From: an uncultured Eubacteriales bacterium
GTDB taxonomy: Bacteria; Bacillota; Clostridia; Oscillospirales; Oscillospiraceae
DNA: 64,000 nt
Assembly (NCBI GenBank): GCA_900317905.1
Contig: ONIN01000011.1
Span: forward strand, 1 to 64,000
Direction of reading: 5' to 3'
Part shown: positions 50,342 through 60,878 of the stretch, in pieces
How positions within the stretch are numbered: position 1 is the first letter of the stretch
How the letters are laid out: every line of letters begins with the position of its first letter
Position numbers and translations under genes: made by a program
The notes under the pieces: generated by a model
What the model was told of the DNA's origin: nothing
The model's input: only the letters and a program-made list of their open reading frames with translations
The model's database searches: none

Positions 50342-50560
50342 ATGCAGAAGAAATACAGCATCGAAGTGGATTGCGCCAACTGCGCTGCCGCCGTGGAGCG
50401 GAAGCTCGCGGAGCTGGAGGGGATCGAGTCCGTCTCCATCAGCTTCATGGCCCAGAAGATGATCGTCCAGTACGCCGACGGCGTGGACGAGGCCGCAAAG
50501 CTCAAGGAAATGCTGAAGGTGGCCCGCAAGGTCGAGCCCGATTTTGAAATCGAGGGGTGA
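50342..50560 (+). CDS. free heavy-metal-associated (HMA) domain protein
   Basis: A 72-residue ferredoxin-fold metal carrier. The metal site is DCANCAAAV (CxxC). It equals the N-terminal HMA domain found fused to CadA/ZntA pumps and is encoded here as a separate chaperone 12 nt after arsR, with the ATPase start 4 nt after its stop. AAAGGAG lies before the ATG. Confidence 0.92.
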   Translation: MQKKYSIEVDCANCAAAVERKLAELEGIESVSISFMAQKMIVQYADGVDEAAKLKEMLKVARKVEPDFEIEG

Positions 50561-50564
50561 TCCC

Positions 50565-52454
<1,890 letters not shown>

Positions 52455-52460
52455 CCCATC

Positions 52461-52488
52461 AAGCCCACGGATCTCCGTGGGCTTTTTT
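52461..52488 (+). terminator. terminator of the ArsR-ATPase operon
   Basis: AAGCCCACGGA and TCCGTGGGCTT arms, then TTTT. A second hairpin (TCCACCTG/CAGGTGGA, 52525-52545) follows with T-rich sequence. Confidence 0.9.
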
Positions 52489-52639
52489 CTGAAAAGAACT
52501 TCTAAATATCAGGTTTTTATAGCTTCCACCTGTTTTGCAGGTGGATTTCATTTTCCTGTTCAGGCCGAGAGGAGATGCAATATCTCTCAATTTCTGGAAG
52601 GGATGATCTTGAAAAAAGCACCAATACCATTCCAAGCTG

Positions 52640-52668
52640 TAGACGATCCTACATCATTGTGCTATAAT
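52640..52668 (+). promoter_or_regulatory. promoter of the 54-aa ORF/DUF1653/OYE operon
   Basis: An extended -10 (TGC TATAAT, 52663-52668) with a TAGACG -35 (52640-52645), 17 nt apart. The transcript would carry a leader of about 140 nt. The 52489-52817 gap contains no other gene I can support. Confidence 0.6.
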
Positions 52669-52817
52669 TATACATTATATCAAAATCGGGAGAATGGCAC
52701 GGTTTTACGTTTTTTTGTACAACATTTTCGCTTTTTGACGGGCATTCAGCATCAGGGCCTGCACAGAAATTTGCGGCTCCGGGTGTCAGGCGGCCTTATG
52801 AAAAAGGCGGGAGAACT

Positions 52818-52982
52818 ATGAGCGATCGAGGAGCTCGGGACGGATATGTGAACCTGGGCGAGATCATCAGCGCACTGATCCATCGACTGGGGTTTATCAT
52901 CCTGATCCGTGTGATTTGCGCCGCGCCGGCCTTCAAGACCATGCGCGGAATGAAAACAGAAACCGAGGGAGGGAACCCATGA
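52818..52982 (+). CDS. 54-residue protein of unknown function
   Basis: The reading frame starts MSDRGARDGYVNLGEI after GCGGGAG, has a hydrophobic middle (GFIILIRVICAAP) and ends in a basic tail. Its stop overlaps the start of the DUF1653 gene (ATGA), typical of coupled genes, and GGAGGG for the next gene lies within its last codons. I do not recognise the sequence. It may be a short membrane-associated protein or a translated leader that couples the DUF1653 gene. Confidence 0.5.
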   Translation: MSDRGARDGYVNLGEIISALIHRLGFIILIRVICAAPAFKTMRGMKTETEGGNP

Positions 52983-53197
52983 TGGCAGACATCAAACCCG
53001 GGCGGTATCGCCATTTCAAAGGCAACGAATACGAGGTTCTTTACACCGCCACCCACTCCGAGACCATGGAGCCCATGGTGGTCTACCGTGCGCTCTACGG
53101 CGAAAGAGGAGTCTGGGTGCGGCCCGCCTCCATGTGGTACGAGACCGTGGAGCGGGACGGCAAGACCTATCAGAGATTTACCTTCATCGAGGAATAA
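52979..53197 (+). CDS. DUF1653 domain protein
   Basis: 72 residues: GRYRHFKGNEYEVLYTATHSET and VVYRALYGERGVWVRPASMW are the DUF1653 signature. Function unknown; the family often stands alone or is attached to other enzymes. Start at ATG 52979 (or the next codon, 52982), with GAGGGAGG upstream. It is followed in 13 nt by the flavin oxidoreductase. Confidence 0.88.
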   Translation: MMADIKPGRYRHFKGNEYEVLYTATHSETMEPMVVYRALYGERGVWVRPASMWYETVERDGKTYQRFTFIEE

Positions 53198-53210
53198 AGG
53201 AGGAATCCCC

Positions 53211-54191
53211 ATGCTGGACATGCCCATCAAAATCAATCGACTGGAACTGAAAAACCGGCTGGTGATGCCGCCCATGCACTCCGGCCTGGCCGCCGAGGGC
53301 GGCGGGGTCACCGAGGCGCTGGCGGAGTACTATGCCGCCAGAACGAAATACAGCGCCCCGGGCCTCGTGATCATGGAGCACACCTGCATCACCGAGGCGG
53401 GCCGCGCCTCCCACACCCAGCTCTCCATCAGCGAGGATGACCGGATCGACGGGCACAAGCGGCTCACCGACGCCATCCATGAGGCGGGCGGCCGGGTGAT
53501 CCTGCAGCTGAACCACGCCGGCGCCGGCGCCCAGCCGCTGGAGCCCTGCGACCGGGTGTCCGCCAGCGCCATTTCCATGCCGTTGAAAAAGCTGGATCGG
53601 GGCATGGCGAGAGCGCTGACCAAAGATGAAATCAAGTACCTGCAGGAACGCTATGTGCTGGCGGCGCGCCGGGCCATGAAGGCCGGGTATGACGGCGTCG
53701 AGATCCACAGCGCCCACGGCTACCTGCTGGATCAGTTCTATTCGCCGCTGACCAACCACAGAGAGGACGAATACGGCCCCCAGAGCATCGAAAACCGCAC
53801 CCGCTTCCTCAGGGAGGTCTTTGCGGCGGTGCGGTCGGAGCTGGGGGATGCCACCCCCATGGCCGTGCGCCTGGGCGGCGCGGACTATCTCCCCAATGGC
53901 GCCACCGAGGAGGACGCGGTGGAGGCCTGCAAGCTGCTGGAGGCGGCGGGGGTCGATCTGCTGGACCTCTCCGGCGGCATGTGCTCCTTCGACCGTCCGG
54001 ATCACCCGGAGCCTGGCTACTTCGGCTCCATGACGGAGAAAATCAAGGCGGCCGTTAGCGTTCCGGTGCTGCTCACCGGCGGCGTCAAGACCGTCGCGGA
54101 CGCGGAGCGGCTGCTGGAAGAAGGGAAGGCCGACCTCATCGGCGTGGGCAGAGCCCTTTTCAAAGACGCCCACTGGAGAGAGAACAACTGA
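53211..54191 (+). CDS. NADH:flavin oxidoreductase, OYE family
   Basis: A 326-residue TIM-barrel flavoenzyme. MPPMHSG, LNHAGAGAQ, and HSAHGYLLDQFYSPLTNHREDEYG bind FMN and the substrate (His-His pair). It has only the Old-Yellow-Enzyme barrel, without the Fe-S and FAD domains of BaiC/2,4-dienoyl-CoA reductases, so it is a simple ene-reductase. Substrate unknown. AAGGAGG lies 7 nt before ATG 53211. Confidence 0.92.
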   Translation: MLDMPIKINRLELKNRLVMPPMHSGLAAEGGGVTEALAEYYAARTKYSAPGLVIMEHTCITEAGRASHTQLSISEDDRIDGHKRLTDAIHEAGGRVILQLNHAGAGAQPLEPCDRVSASAISMPLKKLDRGMARALTKDEIKYLQERYVLAARRAMKAGYDGVEIHSAHGYLLDQFYSPLTNHREDEYGPQSIENRTRFLREVFAAVRSELGDATPMAVRLGGADYLPNGATEEDAVEACKLLEAAGVDLLDLSGGMCSFDRPDHPEPGYFGSMTEKIKAAVSVPVLLTGGVKTVADAERLLEEGKADLIGVGRALFKDAHWRENN

Positions 54192-54243
54192 AATAACAAA
54201 ATCGCCATCCCCCATTTCGGAGGATGGCGGGTTTCTTTTTTTT
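54192..54243. terminator. bidirectional terminator between OYE gene and brnQ
   Basis: CGCCATCC (54203-54210) and GGATGGCG (54222-54229) arms, T-run TTTCTTTTTTTT on the plus side and ATTTTGTTATT on the minus side. A near-copy lies at 57256-57293. Confidence 0.85.
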
Positions 54244-55531
54244 AATCCTCGTGCCGTTCCTGCCAGGGGAGACGGTAGAGCCACGCCGCCACGCCGAAGA
54301 GGATGGCGGGCAGCACCCAGCCCATGTCCACGCTGGCCAGGGGCAGCCGATCCAGCAGGGGAATGTTCACGCCAAAGCCGGCGATGGCGGAGAGAATGCT
54401 GGTAATCAGCGCGCCGATGACCGCCCAGATGCAGATGCTGTTGGTCATCCTGGGAGCAACGAGACTCACGATCACCAGCACCAGCACCGGCGGGTAGACG
54501 ATGCCCAGGATCGGCGCTGCGATGGAGACGATGGTATCCAGTCCCAGATTGGAAACCACCGCACTGAATACGCAGATGATCACCACAAACACCGCGTAGG
54601 AGATCTTGCCCTTCGCCAGTCCCGCGAAGTGGTTCGCTGCGCTGCTCACCAGCGCAACCGCCGTGGTGACGCAGGCAAGGGCAACCACCAATGCGAAGAT
54701 GATCAGACCGGGCTTACCCAGCAGACTCTGGACGATGGCGATCACCAGCTCTGCACGGCTGATCTCCACCGGATAGAGCTTCGAGACGGTGGCCCCCAGA
54801 TATGCCAGGCCCAGATACACCAGCAGGAGCAGAATGCCGGCCAGACCTGCGCTCTTCACCAGCACCTTCATGCGCGCGTCCTGCTTGTCATAGCCCTTGT
54901 CCAGGGCGCTTTTGATCAGCACTGTGCCGAACACCAGCGCCGCCAGCACGTCCATGGTCTGATAGCCCGCCTGGATGCCGGTGACGATCACGTTGTCCAC
55001 CTGAACCACCGGGTTGATCTCCCCGAGGGGATGGATCATACCCACCACGATCAGCACCGCCAGACCCAGCAGCAGCGCCGGGGTCAGGAACTTGCCGATG
55101 ATGTCGATGACGGCGGACTCCCGGACGCTCAGCGCCAGGATCACCGCGAAGAAAATGGCGGAAAACAGGATCGGGTTCAACCCCGGGATCAGCTGCACCA
55201 CGCCCATCTCATAGGTGGTGGCCGCTGTGCGGGGGATGGCCAGCATCGGGCCGATGCAGAGGATGATCACCGTCATCAGAACGGTGGCCGCCTTGGCGCC
55301 GATGCGGTCCAGCACGCGCATGGCGCTGCCTTCCCGCAGCAGGGCGAACAGCGCCACCAGCGCCAGCGCCACATCCGCGATGTAATAGGCACCGAAGCCG
55401 ACGAACCACTGCCGACCGCTCTGAAGCCCCAGATAGGGCGGGAAAATCACGTTGCCGGCGCCGAAGAACATGGAGAACAGCGCAAAGCCGATGGTGAGCA
55501 CGTGCAGAAAGCTTCCGTTTTTCTGTTTCAT
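54242..55531 (-). CDS. brnQ: branched-chain amino acid:cation symporter BrnQ
   Basis: A 429-residue transporter of 12 helices for Leu, Ile and Val. The N-terminus (LTIGFALFSMFFGAGNVIFPPYLG) is the family signature. It starts 12 nt after the NSS gene stop with GAGGAGG upstream, so the two form one transcript. Driven by sodium or protons. Confidence 0.95.
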   Translation of the reverse strand: MKQKNGSFLHVLTIGFALFSMFFGAGNVIFPPYLGLQSGRQWFVGFGAYYIADVALALVALFALLREGSAMRVLDRIGAKAATVLMTVIILCIGPMLAIPRTAATTYEMGVVQLIPGLNPILFSAIFFAVILALSVRESAVIDIIGKFLTPALLLGLAVLIVVGMIHPLGEINPVVQVDNVIVTGIQAGYQTMDVLAALVFGTVLIKSALDKGYDKQDARMKVLVKSAGLAGILLLLVYLGLAYLGATVSKLYPVEISRAELVIAIVQSLLGKPGLIIFALVVALACVTTAVALVSSAANHFAGLAKGKISYAVFVVIICVFSAVVSNLGLDTIVSIAAPILGIVYPPVLVLVIVSLVAPRMTNSICIWAVIGALITSILSAIAGFGVNIPLLDRLPLASVDMGWVLPAILFGVAAWLYRLPWQERHED

Positions 55532-55543
55532 GTCACGCCCTCC

Positions 55544-57073
55544 TCATTCCGGCCGCTGCCAGCCCCGCCGGAGTCCGGCGCGGAAGGCCTCGTCGCGTCT
55601 GGCGTTGGCCCCCGCCTCGTCCCGGTTTGAGCCGGTGTCGCGGTTTTTCAGCAGGAGGAAATAGGCGAGGATGGTGACCGCCACGATGCCCGCAGCGGTG
55701 ATCAGGATGCCGAAGCCGTCGGGGGAGTAGATCCGCTGCCCGTCGATGGCCGGAACTACCATATCCACCGCGCCGAAGACGAGGATCACGACGATCAGGA
55801 TCGGTGTCACCACCCGCAGCATGGCGCCCACAAAGCCGGAGAAGCGCTCCGACTTCGGCAGCTTCCATCCCACCGCCAGACAGGCGCCCAGAGCGCCGAG
55901 GGGCATCAGAAGGGTATTGGTGATGCTGTCCAGCAGCTCCAGAAGGTTCCTTCCGAAGAGCTGCAGACCCGCTTTGCCGTTCACATCCAGACCGAGGCTG
56001 ATCCCCACCGGAACGGAGAGGGCCAGACAGGCAAACACCACGATGCTGACGGCTCTGGTACGAGCCACCTTGTGCCGCTGGATGATGAACTGCGTCACCA
56101 CCTCCAGGATCGAAATGATGCTGGTCAGCGCAGCGATGGTGGTCATCGAGAAGAACAGCAGGCTGAAAACCTGTCCTGCCAGCCCCATGTCCGCGAACAC
56201 CATGGGCAGTGTGATGAACATCAATCCGGTGCCGCCCATGCCCAGGGACGACAGCGACGCGCCGGAGATCGCCGCGTAGTGGAACAGCGCTGGGAAGATC
56301 GCCAGACCGGAGAGGAAGGTCAGCAGACCGTCCAGCAGACAGACCACCACGGTGGAGTGGACGAGATCCACGGTCTTTCCGGAATAGGAGCCGTAGGTGA
56401 TCATGGCGCCGCAGCCCAGAGACAGGGAGAAAAACGCCTGTCCCATGGCGGAGAGGATCCCCGCGCCGGTGAGCTTGGAGAAGTCCGGCTTCAGATAGAA
56501 GGCGAGACCCTCCTGTACCCCTTCACCCAGCAGGAGCGAGACACAGCTGATGACAATCAGGATTACAAGCATGGTGGGCAGCAGCAGCTTCGCGGCCTTC
56601 TCGATGCCGTTGCGAACGCCGGCAATCACGATGGCCGCCGCCGGGAGGGCGAACACCGCCGTGTGCAGGATCACGTCACCGATGTTTCCGGCGAACTTCT
56701 CATAGTTTCCGGCGTTGCCCACGAAGGAACCCAGGGCGTATTTCACCGTGTAGCCGCCCAGCACCAGATAATAGCACATGATCAGCGCCGGGATCACCAC
56801 CACCAGCAGGCCCAGCCAGCCCCAGCCGGGGGAGACGGCCTTGTAAGCAGAGACGGTGTTGGCCCGGCTGCGCCGACCGATGTAAAACTCCGCCAGCATG
56901 GCCACGGCGCCCACCAGAAGGATGCAGGCCAGATAGACGAACAGATAGGCCGCGCCGCCGTTGGCGCTGGTCTTGTAGGGGAACCCCCAGAGGTTTCCCA
57001 ATCCCACTGCCGAACCCGCCGCGGCCAGCTCAAAGCCGATCCGCGTGCCGAATCCGGGACGTTTTTGATTCAT
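55544..57073 (-). CDS. neurotransmitter:sodium symporter family transporter
   Basis: A 509-residue SNF-family (LeuT-like) transporter. AAAGSAVGLGNLWGFPYKT carries the sodium and substrate binding residues of helix 1, and the protein has about 12 hydrophobic helices. Substrate is probably an amino acid; the partner brnQ suggests branched-chain or aromatic amino acid uptake. The ATG at 57073 is selected because GGAAGTGAGG precedes it; an in-frame GTG at 57121 has no RBS. Confidence 0.92.
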   Translation of the reverse strand: MNQKRPGFGTRIGFELAAAGSAVGLGNLWGFPYKTSANGGAAYLFVYLACILLVGAVAMLAEFYIGRRSRANTVSAYKAVSPGWGWLGLLVVVIPALIMCYYLVLGGYTVKYALGSFVGNAGNYEKFAGNIGDVILHTAVFALPAAAIVIAGVRNGIEKAAKLLLPTMLVILIVISCVSLLLGEGVQEGLAFYLKPDFSKLTGAGILSAMGQAFFSLSLGCGAMITYGSYSGKTVDLVHSTVVVCLLDGLLTFLSGLAIFPALFHYAAISGASLSSLGMGGTGLMFITLPMVFADMGLAGQVFSLLFFSMTTIAALTSIISILEVVTQFIIQRHKVARTRAVSIVVFACLALSVPVGISLGLDVNGKAGLQLFGRNLLELLDSITNTLLMPLGALGACLAVGWKLPKSERFSGFVGAMLRVVTPILIVVILVFGAVDMVVPAIDGQRIYSPDGFGILITAAGIVAVTILAYFLLLKNRDTGSNRDEAGANARRDEAFRAGLRRGWQRPE

Positions 57074-57138
57074 GCCCTCACTTCCTTTATCGAATTCACC
57101 AAATTCATTGTGATTTTCCACAATGACCTACCATGCTA

Positions 57139-57167
57139 ATCATAACTTATTCGGCGAATAGTAACAA
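57139..57167 (-). promoter_or_regulatory. promoter of the NSS-brnQ operon
   Basis: On the minus strand TTGTTA (57167-57162), 17 nt, TATGAT (57144-57139). Confidence 0.6.
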
Positions 57168-57255
57168 GACAATATTTGGAAAACCATTTCTAGGAATTTA
57201 TCGGTTGGATTATTCCTTTTCATGGCATCCTCAGCAACCGGAGAAAAAGCAATGG

Positions 57256-57293
57256 AATAACAAAATCGCCATCCCCCGCTTTGGAGGATGGCG
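57256..57293 (-). terminator. terminator of dinB, near-copy of the one at 54192
   Basis: CGCCATCC and GGATGGCG arms; the minus strand continues GATTTTGTTATT. The left 22 bp and the right arm are identical to 54192-54229. Confidence 0.8.
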
Positions 57294-57300
57294 TAATATT

Positions 57301-58524
57301 TTATGTAAACCGTTTCTTGCGCATATACTCCACCGTTCGGTAGAGGGTGGTGCCGTGGGAGAGCTCCTCCAGATGGCCGCAGAAATCCAGATGGTAGATC
57401 TGCCCCAGTGCTTCCAGCTCCGCCTTCAAATCTGCCTCGGGATCGGTGGAACGGCGCTCCTCGAAGCCCTCGATGGTCAGCTGCTCGGTGTAGTCCTCGG
57501 AGAGGTGATAGACCCCCACGCCCACCAGCCGCACCGGCTGCTGCGGCACCTGATCCAGAAGCTCTGAGGCCTCCCGCCAGATGGTCACCGCGTCGTCCAC
57601 CGTGCGGTCGAAGGCCTTGGAGCGGGTGATGCTCTTCATGTTGGCGTAGGTGAGTTTTAAGCTGACGCCTCTTCCATGCAATCCATATCGTTTTACTCTG
57701 GCCTCCACGGCGATGGAGAGAAGCAGCAGCACCTGCTTGAGGAAGGCGAAGCTGTTGACATCCGCCTGAAAGGTCAGCTCCCGGCTGATGGACTTGGCGT
57801 CCTGCACCCGGTAGGGGGTGACTTTCCGATCATCGATGCCGAAGGCCAGATCCGTGACCCATTGTCCCTGTTTCCCCAGCAGGGAGATCACCGCCTCCCG
57901 GTTGTCCCGAATGTCCCGCACCGTTCGGATGCCCGCCTGATGCAGACGCTCCGCCGTCTTGGCCCCGACGGTGTAGAGTACCCGCACGTCCCGGTCGATG
58001 ATGAGGTTAACATAATCTTCTGCGGTTGGAATCTCAAAATATCCGTCGGGCTTCTTTTCCTCGCTGGCGGTCTTGGCGGCGGTCTTGGAATAGGCCACGC
58101 CCACGGAACAGCTGAGCCCCACCTCGTCCCGGGTGCGCTGTTTGATCTGCCTTGCAAATTCTCTGGCCTGTTCGAAGCTGCCGGCGGTCTCGGTCACGTC
58201 CAGATAGGCCTCGTCCAGCGCGATGTACTCGGAGGCGGTGGCATATTCGTTCCAGATCTCGTGGAGCTGGTGTGAAACCGCGCGGTACTTCTCAAAATTC
58301 GGGTGCATGTAGATGTCGGCAGGGCAGAGGCGGTAGGCGTCCTTGATGCTCATGCCGGAATGGACGCCGTATTTCCGCGCCTCATAGCTGCAGGTGGCCA
58401 CCACGCCGCGCTCGGTAGGGAGGGAGCCGATGATCAGCGGCTTGCCCCGGAGCTTGGGATCGTCCCGGATCTCCACGGAGGCGTAGAAGGCGTCCATATC
58501 CACATGAATGATGATCTGATCCAA
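57301..58524 (-). CDS. dinB: DNA polymerase IV (Y-family)
   Basis: A 407-residue translesion polymerase. HVDMDAFYASVE and the LDEAYLDVT catalytic acids are intact, with the little-finger domain behind. The gene starts with TTG 58524, supported by GGAGG 8 nt upstream and by the usual MxxIIxHVDMDAFYAS family start. The terminator of the cap operon (58543-58574) overlaps its leader, so dinB must either use read-through or an undetected promoter inside it. Confidence 0.95.
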   Translation of the reverse strand: MDQIIIHVDMDAFYASVEIRDDPKLRGKPLIIGSLPTERGVVATCSYEARKYGVHSGMSIKDAYRLCPADIYMHPNFEKYRAVSHQLHEIWNEYATASEYIALDEAYLDVTETAGSFEQAREFARQIKQRTRDEVGLSCSVGVAYSKTAAKTASEEKKPDGYFEIPTAEDYVNLIIDRDVRVLYTVGAKTAERLHQAGIRTVRDIRDNREAVISLLGKQGQWVTDLAFGIDDRKVTPYRVQDAKSISRELTFQADVNSFAFLKQVLLLLSIAVEARVKRYGLHGRGVSLKLTYANMKSITRSKAFDRTVDDAVTIWREASELLDQVPQQPVRLVGVGVYHLSEDYTEQLTIEGFEERRSTDPEADLKAELEALGQIYHLDFCGHLEELSHGTTLYRTVEYMRKKRFT

Positions 58525-58542
58525 TCCCTTGCCTCCTTTCAG

Positions 58543-58574
58543 AAAAATCGCGTCCGGCCCAGAAGCCGGACGCG
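58543..58574 (-). terminator. terminator of the capEFG operon
   Basis: CGCGTCCGGC (58549-58558) and GCCGGACGCG (58565-58574) arms; the minus strand continues ATTTTTC, running into the dinB RBS. Confidence 0.85.
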
Positions 58575-58581
58575 GTTGGGT

Positions 58582-59724
58582 TCAGGATTTCCGCCAGACG
58601 AACCGGTCCACAATGCCGGTGTAGCTCTGGATGAGTTTGACCACCTTGACGCTGACGTTCTCGTCGATGTAGTCCCGCACCGGCAGACCGAAATCGCCGT
58701 TGCGGTTCATCTCCACCGCCGTGTCCACCGCCTGGAGCACCTGCTCGGTGGTGATGCCGGCGAGGATGAAGTTGCCGCGATCCAGCGCCTCCGGGCGCTC
58801 CGTGCTGGTGCGGATGCAGACGGCGGGGAAGGGGTGCCCCACGGAGAGGAAGAAGCTGCTTTCCTCCGGCAGGGTGCCGGAATCGGATACCACCGCGAAG
58901 GCGTTCATCTGCAGGCAGTTGTAGTCGTGGAAGCCCAGGGGCTCATGCTGGATGACACGTTTGTCAAACTGGAAGCCGCGCAGTTCGATGAACTTTTTGC
59001 TCCGGGGGTGGCAGGAGTAGAGGATCGGCATGTCATACTTCTCGGCCATGGCGTTCACCGCGTTCATCAGCGAGAAGAAGTTGGCCTCGGTGTCGATGTT
59101 CTCCTCTCGGTGGGCGGAGAGCAGGATGTATTTGCCTTTCTCCAAGCCCAGGCGCTTGTGCACGTCAGACGCTTCAATCTTTTCGAGATTCTTATGCAGT
59201 ACCTCCGCCATGGGGGAGCCGGTTACATAGGTGCGCTCTTTCGGCACACCGGCGGCGTTGAGATACCGTCTCGCGTGCTCGGAGTAGCAGAGGTTCACGT
59301 CGGCGGTCACGTCCACGATCCGGCGGTTGGTCTCCTCCGGCAGGCACTCGTCAAAGCAGCGGTTGCCGGCCTCCATGTGGAAGATCGGGATGTGCAGCCG
59401 CTTCGCCGCGATGACGCTGAGGCAGGAGTTGGTGTCGCCCAGCACCAGCACGGCGTCGGGCTTCTGCTCCCGCATGAGCTTGTAGGAAGCGGCGATGATG
59501 TTGCCGATGGTTTCGCCCAGATCGGCGCCAACGGCGTTCAGATAGTGATCCGGCGCCCGCAGCCCCAGATCCTCGAAAAAGACCTGGTTGAGGGTGTAGT
59601 CATAGTTCTGGCCGGTGTGGACCAGGATCTGGTCAAAATACTTGTCGCAGGCCTTGATGGTCTCACTGAGCCGGATGATCTCCGGCCGGGTGCCGATGAT
59701 GGTCATGAGCTTCAGCTTTGCCAT
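58582..59724 (-). CDS. capG: UDP-N-acetylglucosamine 2-epimerase family, CapG-like
   Basis: A 380-residue epimerase. GTRPEIIRL, the HTGQNYD loop, SAHREEN and SDSGTLPEE are typical of WecB/CapG enzymes. In the CapEFG pathway it performs the last step to UDP-N-acetyl-L-fucosamine. ATG 59724 follows AGGAGG and comes 2 nt after the capF stop. Without the pathway context it could also be a plain UDP-GlcNAc 2-epimerase. Confidence 0.88.
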   Translation of the reverse strand: MAKLKLMTIIGTRPEIIRLSETIKACDKYFDQILVHTGQNYDYTLNQVFFEDLGLRAPDHYLNAVGADLGETIGNIIAASYKLMREQKPDAVLVLGDTNSCLSVIAAKRLHIPIFHMEAGNRCFDECLPEETNRRIVDVTADVNLCYSEHARRYLNAAGVPKERTYVTGSPMAEVLHKNLEKIEASDVHKRLGLEKGKYILLSAHREENIDTEANFFSLMNAVNAMAEKYDMPILYSCHPRSKKFIELRGFQFDKRVIQHEPLGFHDYNCLQMNAFAVVSDSGTLPEESSFFLSVGHPFPAVCIRTSTERPEALDRGNFILAGITTEQVLQAVDTAVEMNRNGDFGLPVRDYIDENVSVKVVKLIQSYTGIVDRFVWRKS

Positions 59725-59726
59725 GC

Positions 59727-60875
59727 TCAAACCTCCTGAAAGAATGTGTCGGGGTGGTTGGGATCGAACAGCTCGTTGGCCCACATGAGGGTCACAAGGT
59801 TCTCCGTTTCCGACAGGTTGATGATGTTGTGGGTGTAGCCGGGGAGCATGTGGACAGCCTCGATCTTCTCGCCGCTGACCTCGAATTCGATCACCTCGTC
59901 GGTGCCGATCTTCCGCTCCTGGATCAGCCCGTGGCCGGAGACCACGATGAAAAACTCCCACTTGGTGTGGTGCCAGTGCTGGCCCTTGGTGATGCCGGGC
60001 TTGGAGATGTTCACGGAGAACTGCCCGTTGTTCGCGGTTTTCAAAAGCTCCGTGAAGCTGCCGCGCTGGTCCACGTTCATTTTCAGGGGGAAGGCCACCT
60101 TTTCCTTCGGCAGATAGCTGAGGAAGGTGGAGTAGAGCTTCTTTTCAAAGCTGCCGTTGGGGATCTCCGGCATGACCAGCGACGCGGGCTGCGCACGGAA
60201 GGTCTCGATCAGATCCACGATCTCACCCAGGGTGACGCTGTGGGTCACGGGAACGCAGCAGAAGTCGCCGTCGTGATGCTCCATTCCGCTGAGGGCGGAG
60301 AGCAGCTCCTGTACCACATCGTCGATGTAGACCAGGGTCAGCCGGGTGTTCCGATCATTCACCTGAATGGGCAGATCGTTGGCCCGGTTGTGGCAGAAGG
60401 TTGCCACGGCGGAGTTGTAGTTGGGGCGGCACCACTTGCCGAACACGTTGGGGAAGCGATAGATCAGCGTCCGGGCTCCGGTGCGCAGGCCATATTCCCG
60501 CATGAGCTGCTCGCCGGCCCGTTTGCTCTCCCCGTAGGGGTTGTCCAGCGCCGCCTGGGTAGAGCTGGAGAGCATCACGGGGCAGCGGTTTTCCGCCAAT
60601 TCCAAAAGTCCCAGCAGGGTGCCGGTGAAGTCCCGGTTCCCCTCCATGAACTCCTTCTGCTCCTTGGGCCGGTTCACGCCCGCCAGATGGAACACGAAGT
60701 CCGCGTCGGCGCAGTATTCCTTCAGCTCCGCCTCGGTGGTCTGCCGCGTGCAGCGGAAGATGTTATCGATCATGAGCTCCGGATGGGTGCGGTCTTTGCC
60801 GTCCCGGATGTTTTCCAGTGCGCAGACCAGGTTCTTTCCCACGAACCCGCCGGCGCCGGTGATGAGAATGTTCAT
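59727..60875 (-). CDS. capF: CapF-like bifunctional reductase/epimerase
   Basis: 382 residues: an N-terminal SDR domain (TGAGGFVGKNLV, YGESKRAGEQ as the Tyr-Lys pair) and a C-terminal cupin domain (GITKGQHWHHTKWEFFIVVSG, His ligands for zinc). This combination is specific to CapF, which epimerises and reduces the 4-keto sugar in UDP-L-FucNAc synthesis. Starts 3 nt after capE with AAGGAG upstream. Confidence 0.93.
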   Translation of the reverse strand: MNILITGAGGFVGKNLVCALENIRDGKDRTHPELMIDNIFRCTRQTTEAELKEYCADADFVFHLAGVNRPKEQKEFMEGNRDFTGTLLGLLELAENRCPVMLSSSTQAALDNPYGESKRAGEQLMREYGLRTGARTLIYRFPNVFGKWCRPNYNSAVATFCHNRANDLPIQVNDRNTRLTLVYIDDVVQELLSALSGMEHHDGDFCCVPVTHSVTLGEIVDLIETFRAQPASLVMPEIPNGSFEKKLYSTFLSYLPKEKVAFPLKMNVDQRGSFTELLKTANNGQFSVNISKPGITKGQHWHHTKWEFFIVVSGHGLIQERKIGTDEVIEFEVSGEKIEAVHMLPGYTHNIINLSETENLVTLMWANELFDPNHPDTFFQEV

Positions 60876-60878
60876 GCC

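Noticed and set aside
52477-52821. 114-codon plus-strand frame before the 54-aa gene
   Set aside because: It runs through two hairpins and the promoter at 52640-52668 and has no RBS; the protein looks random. Only the end overlaps the real gene start.
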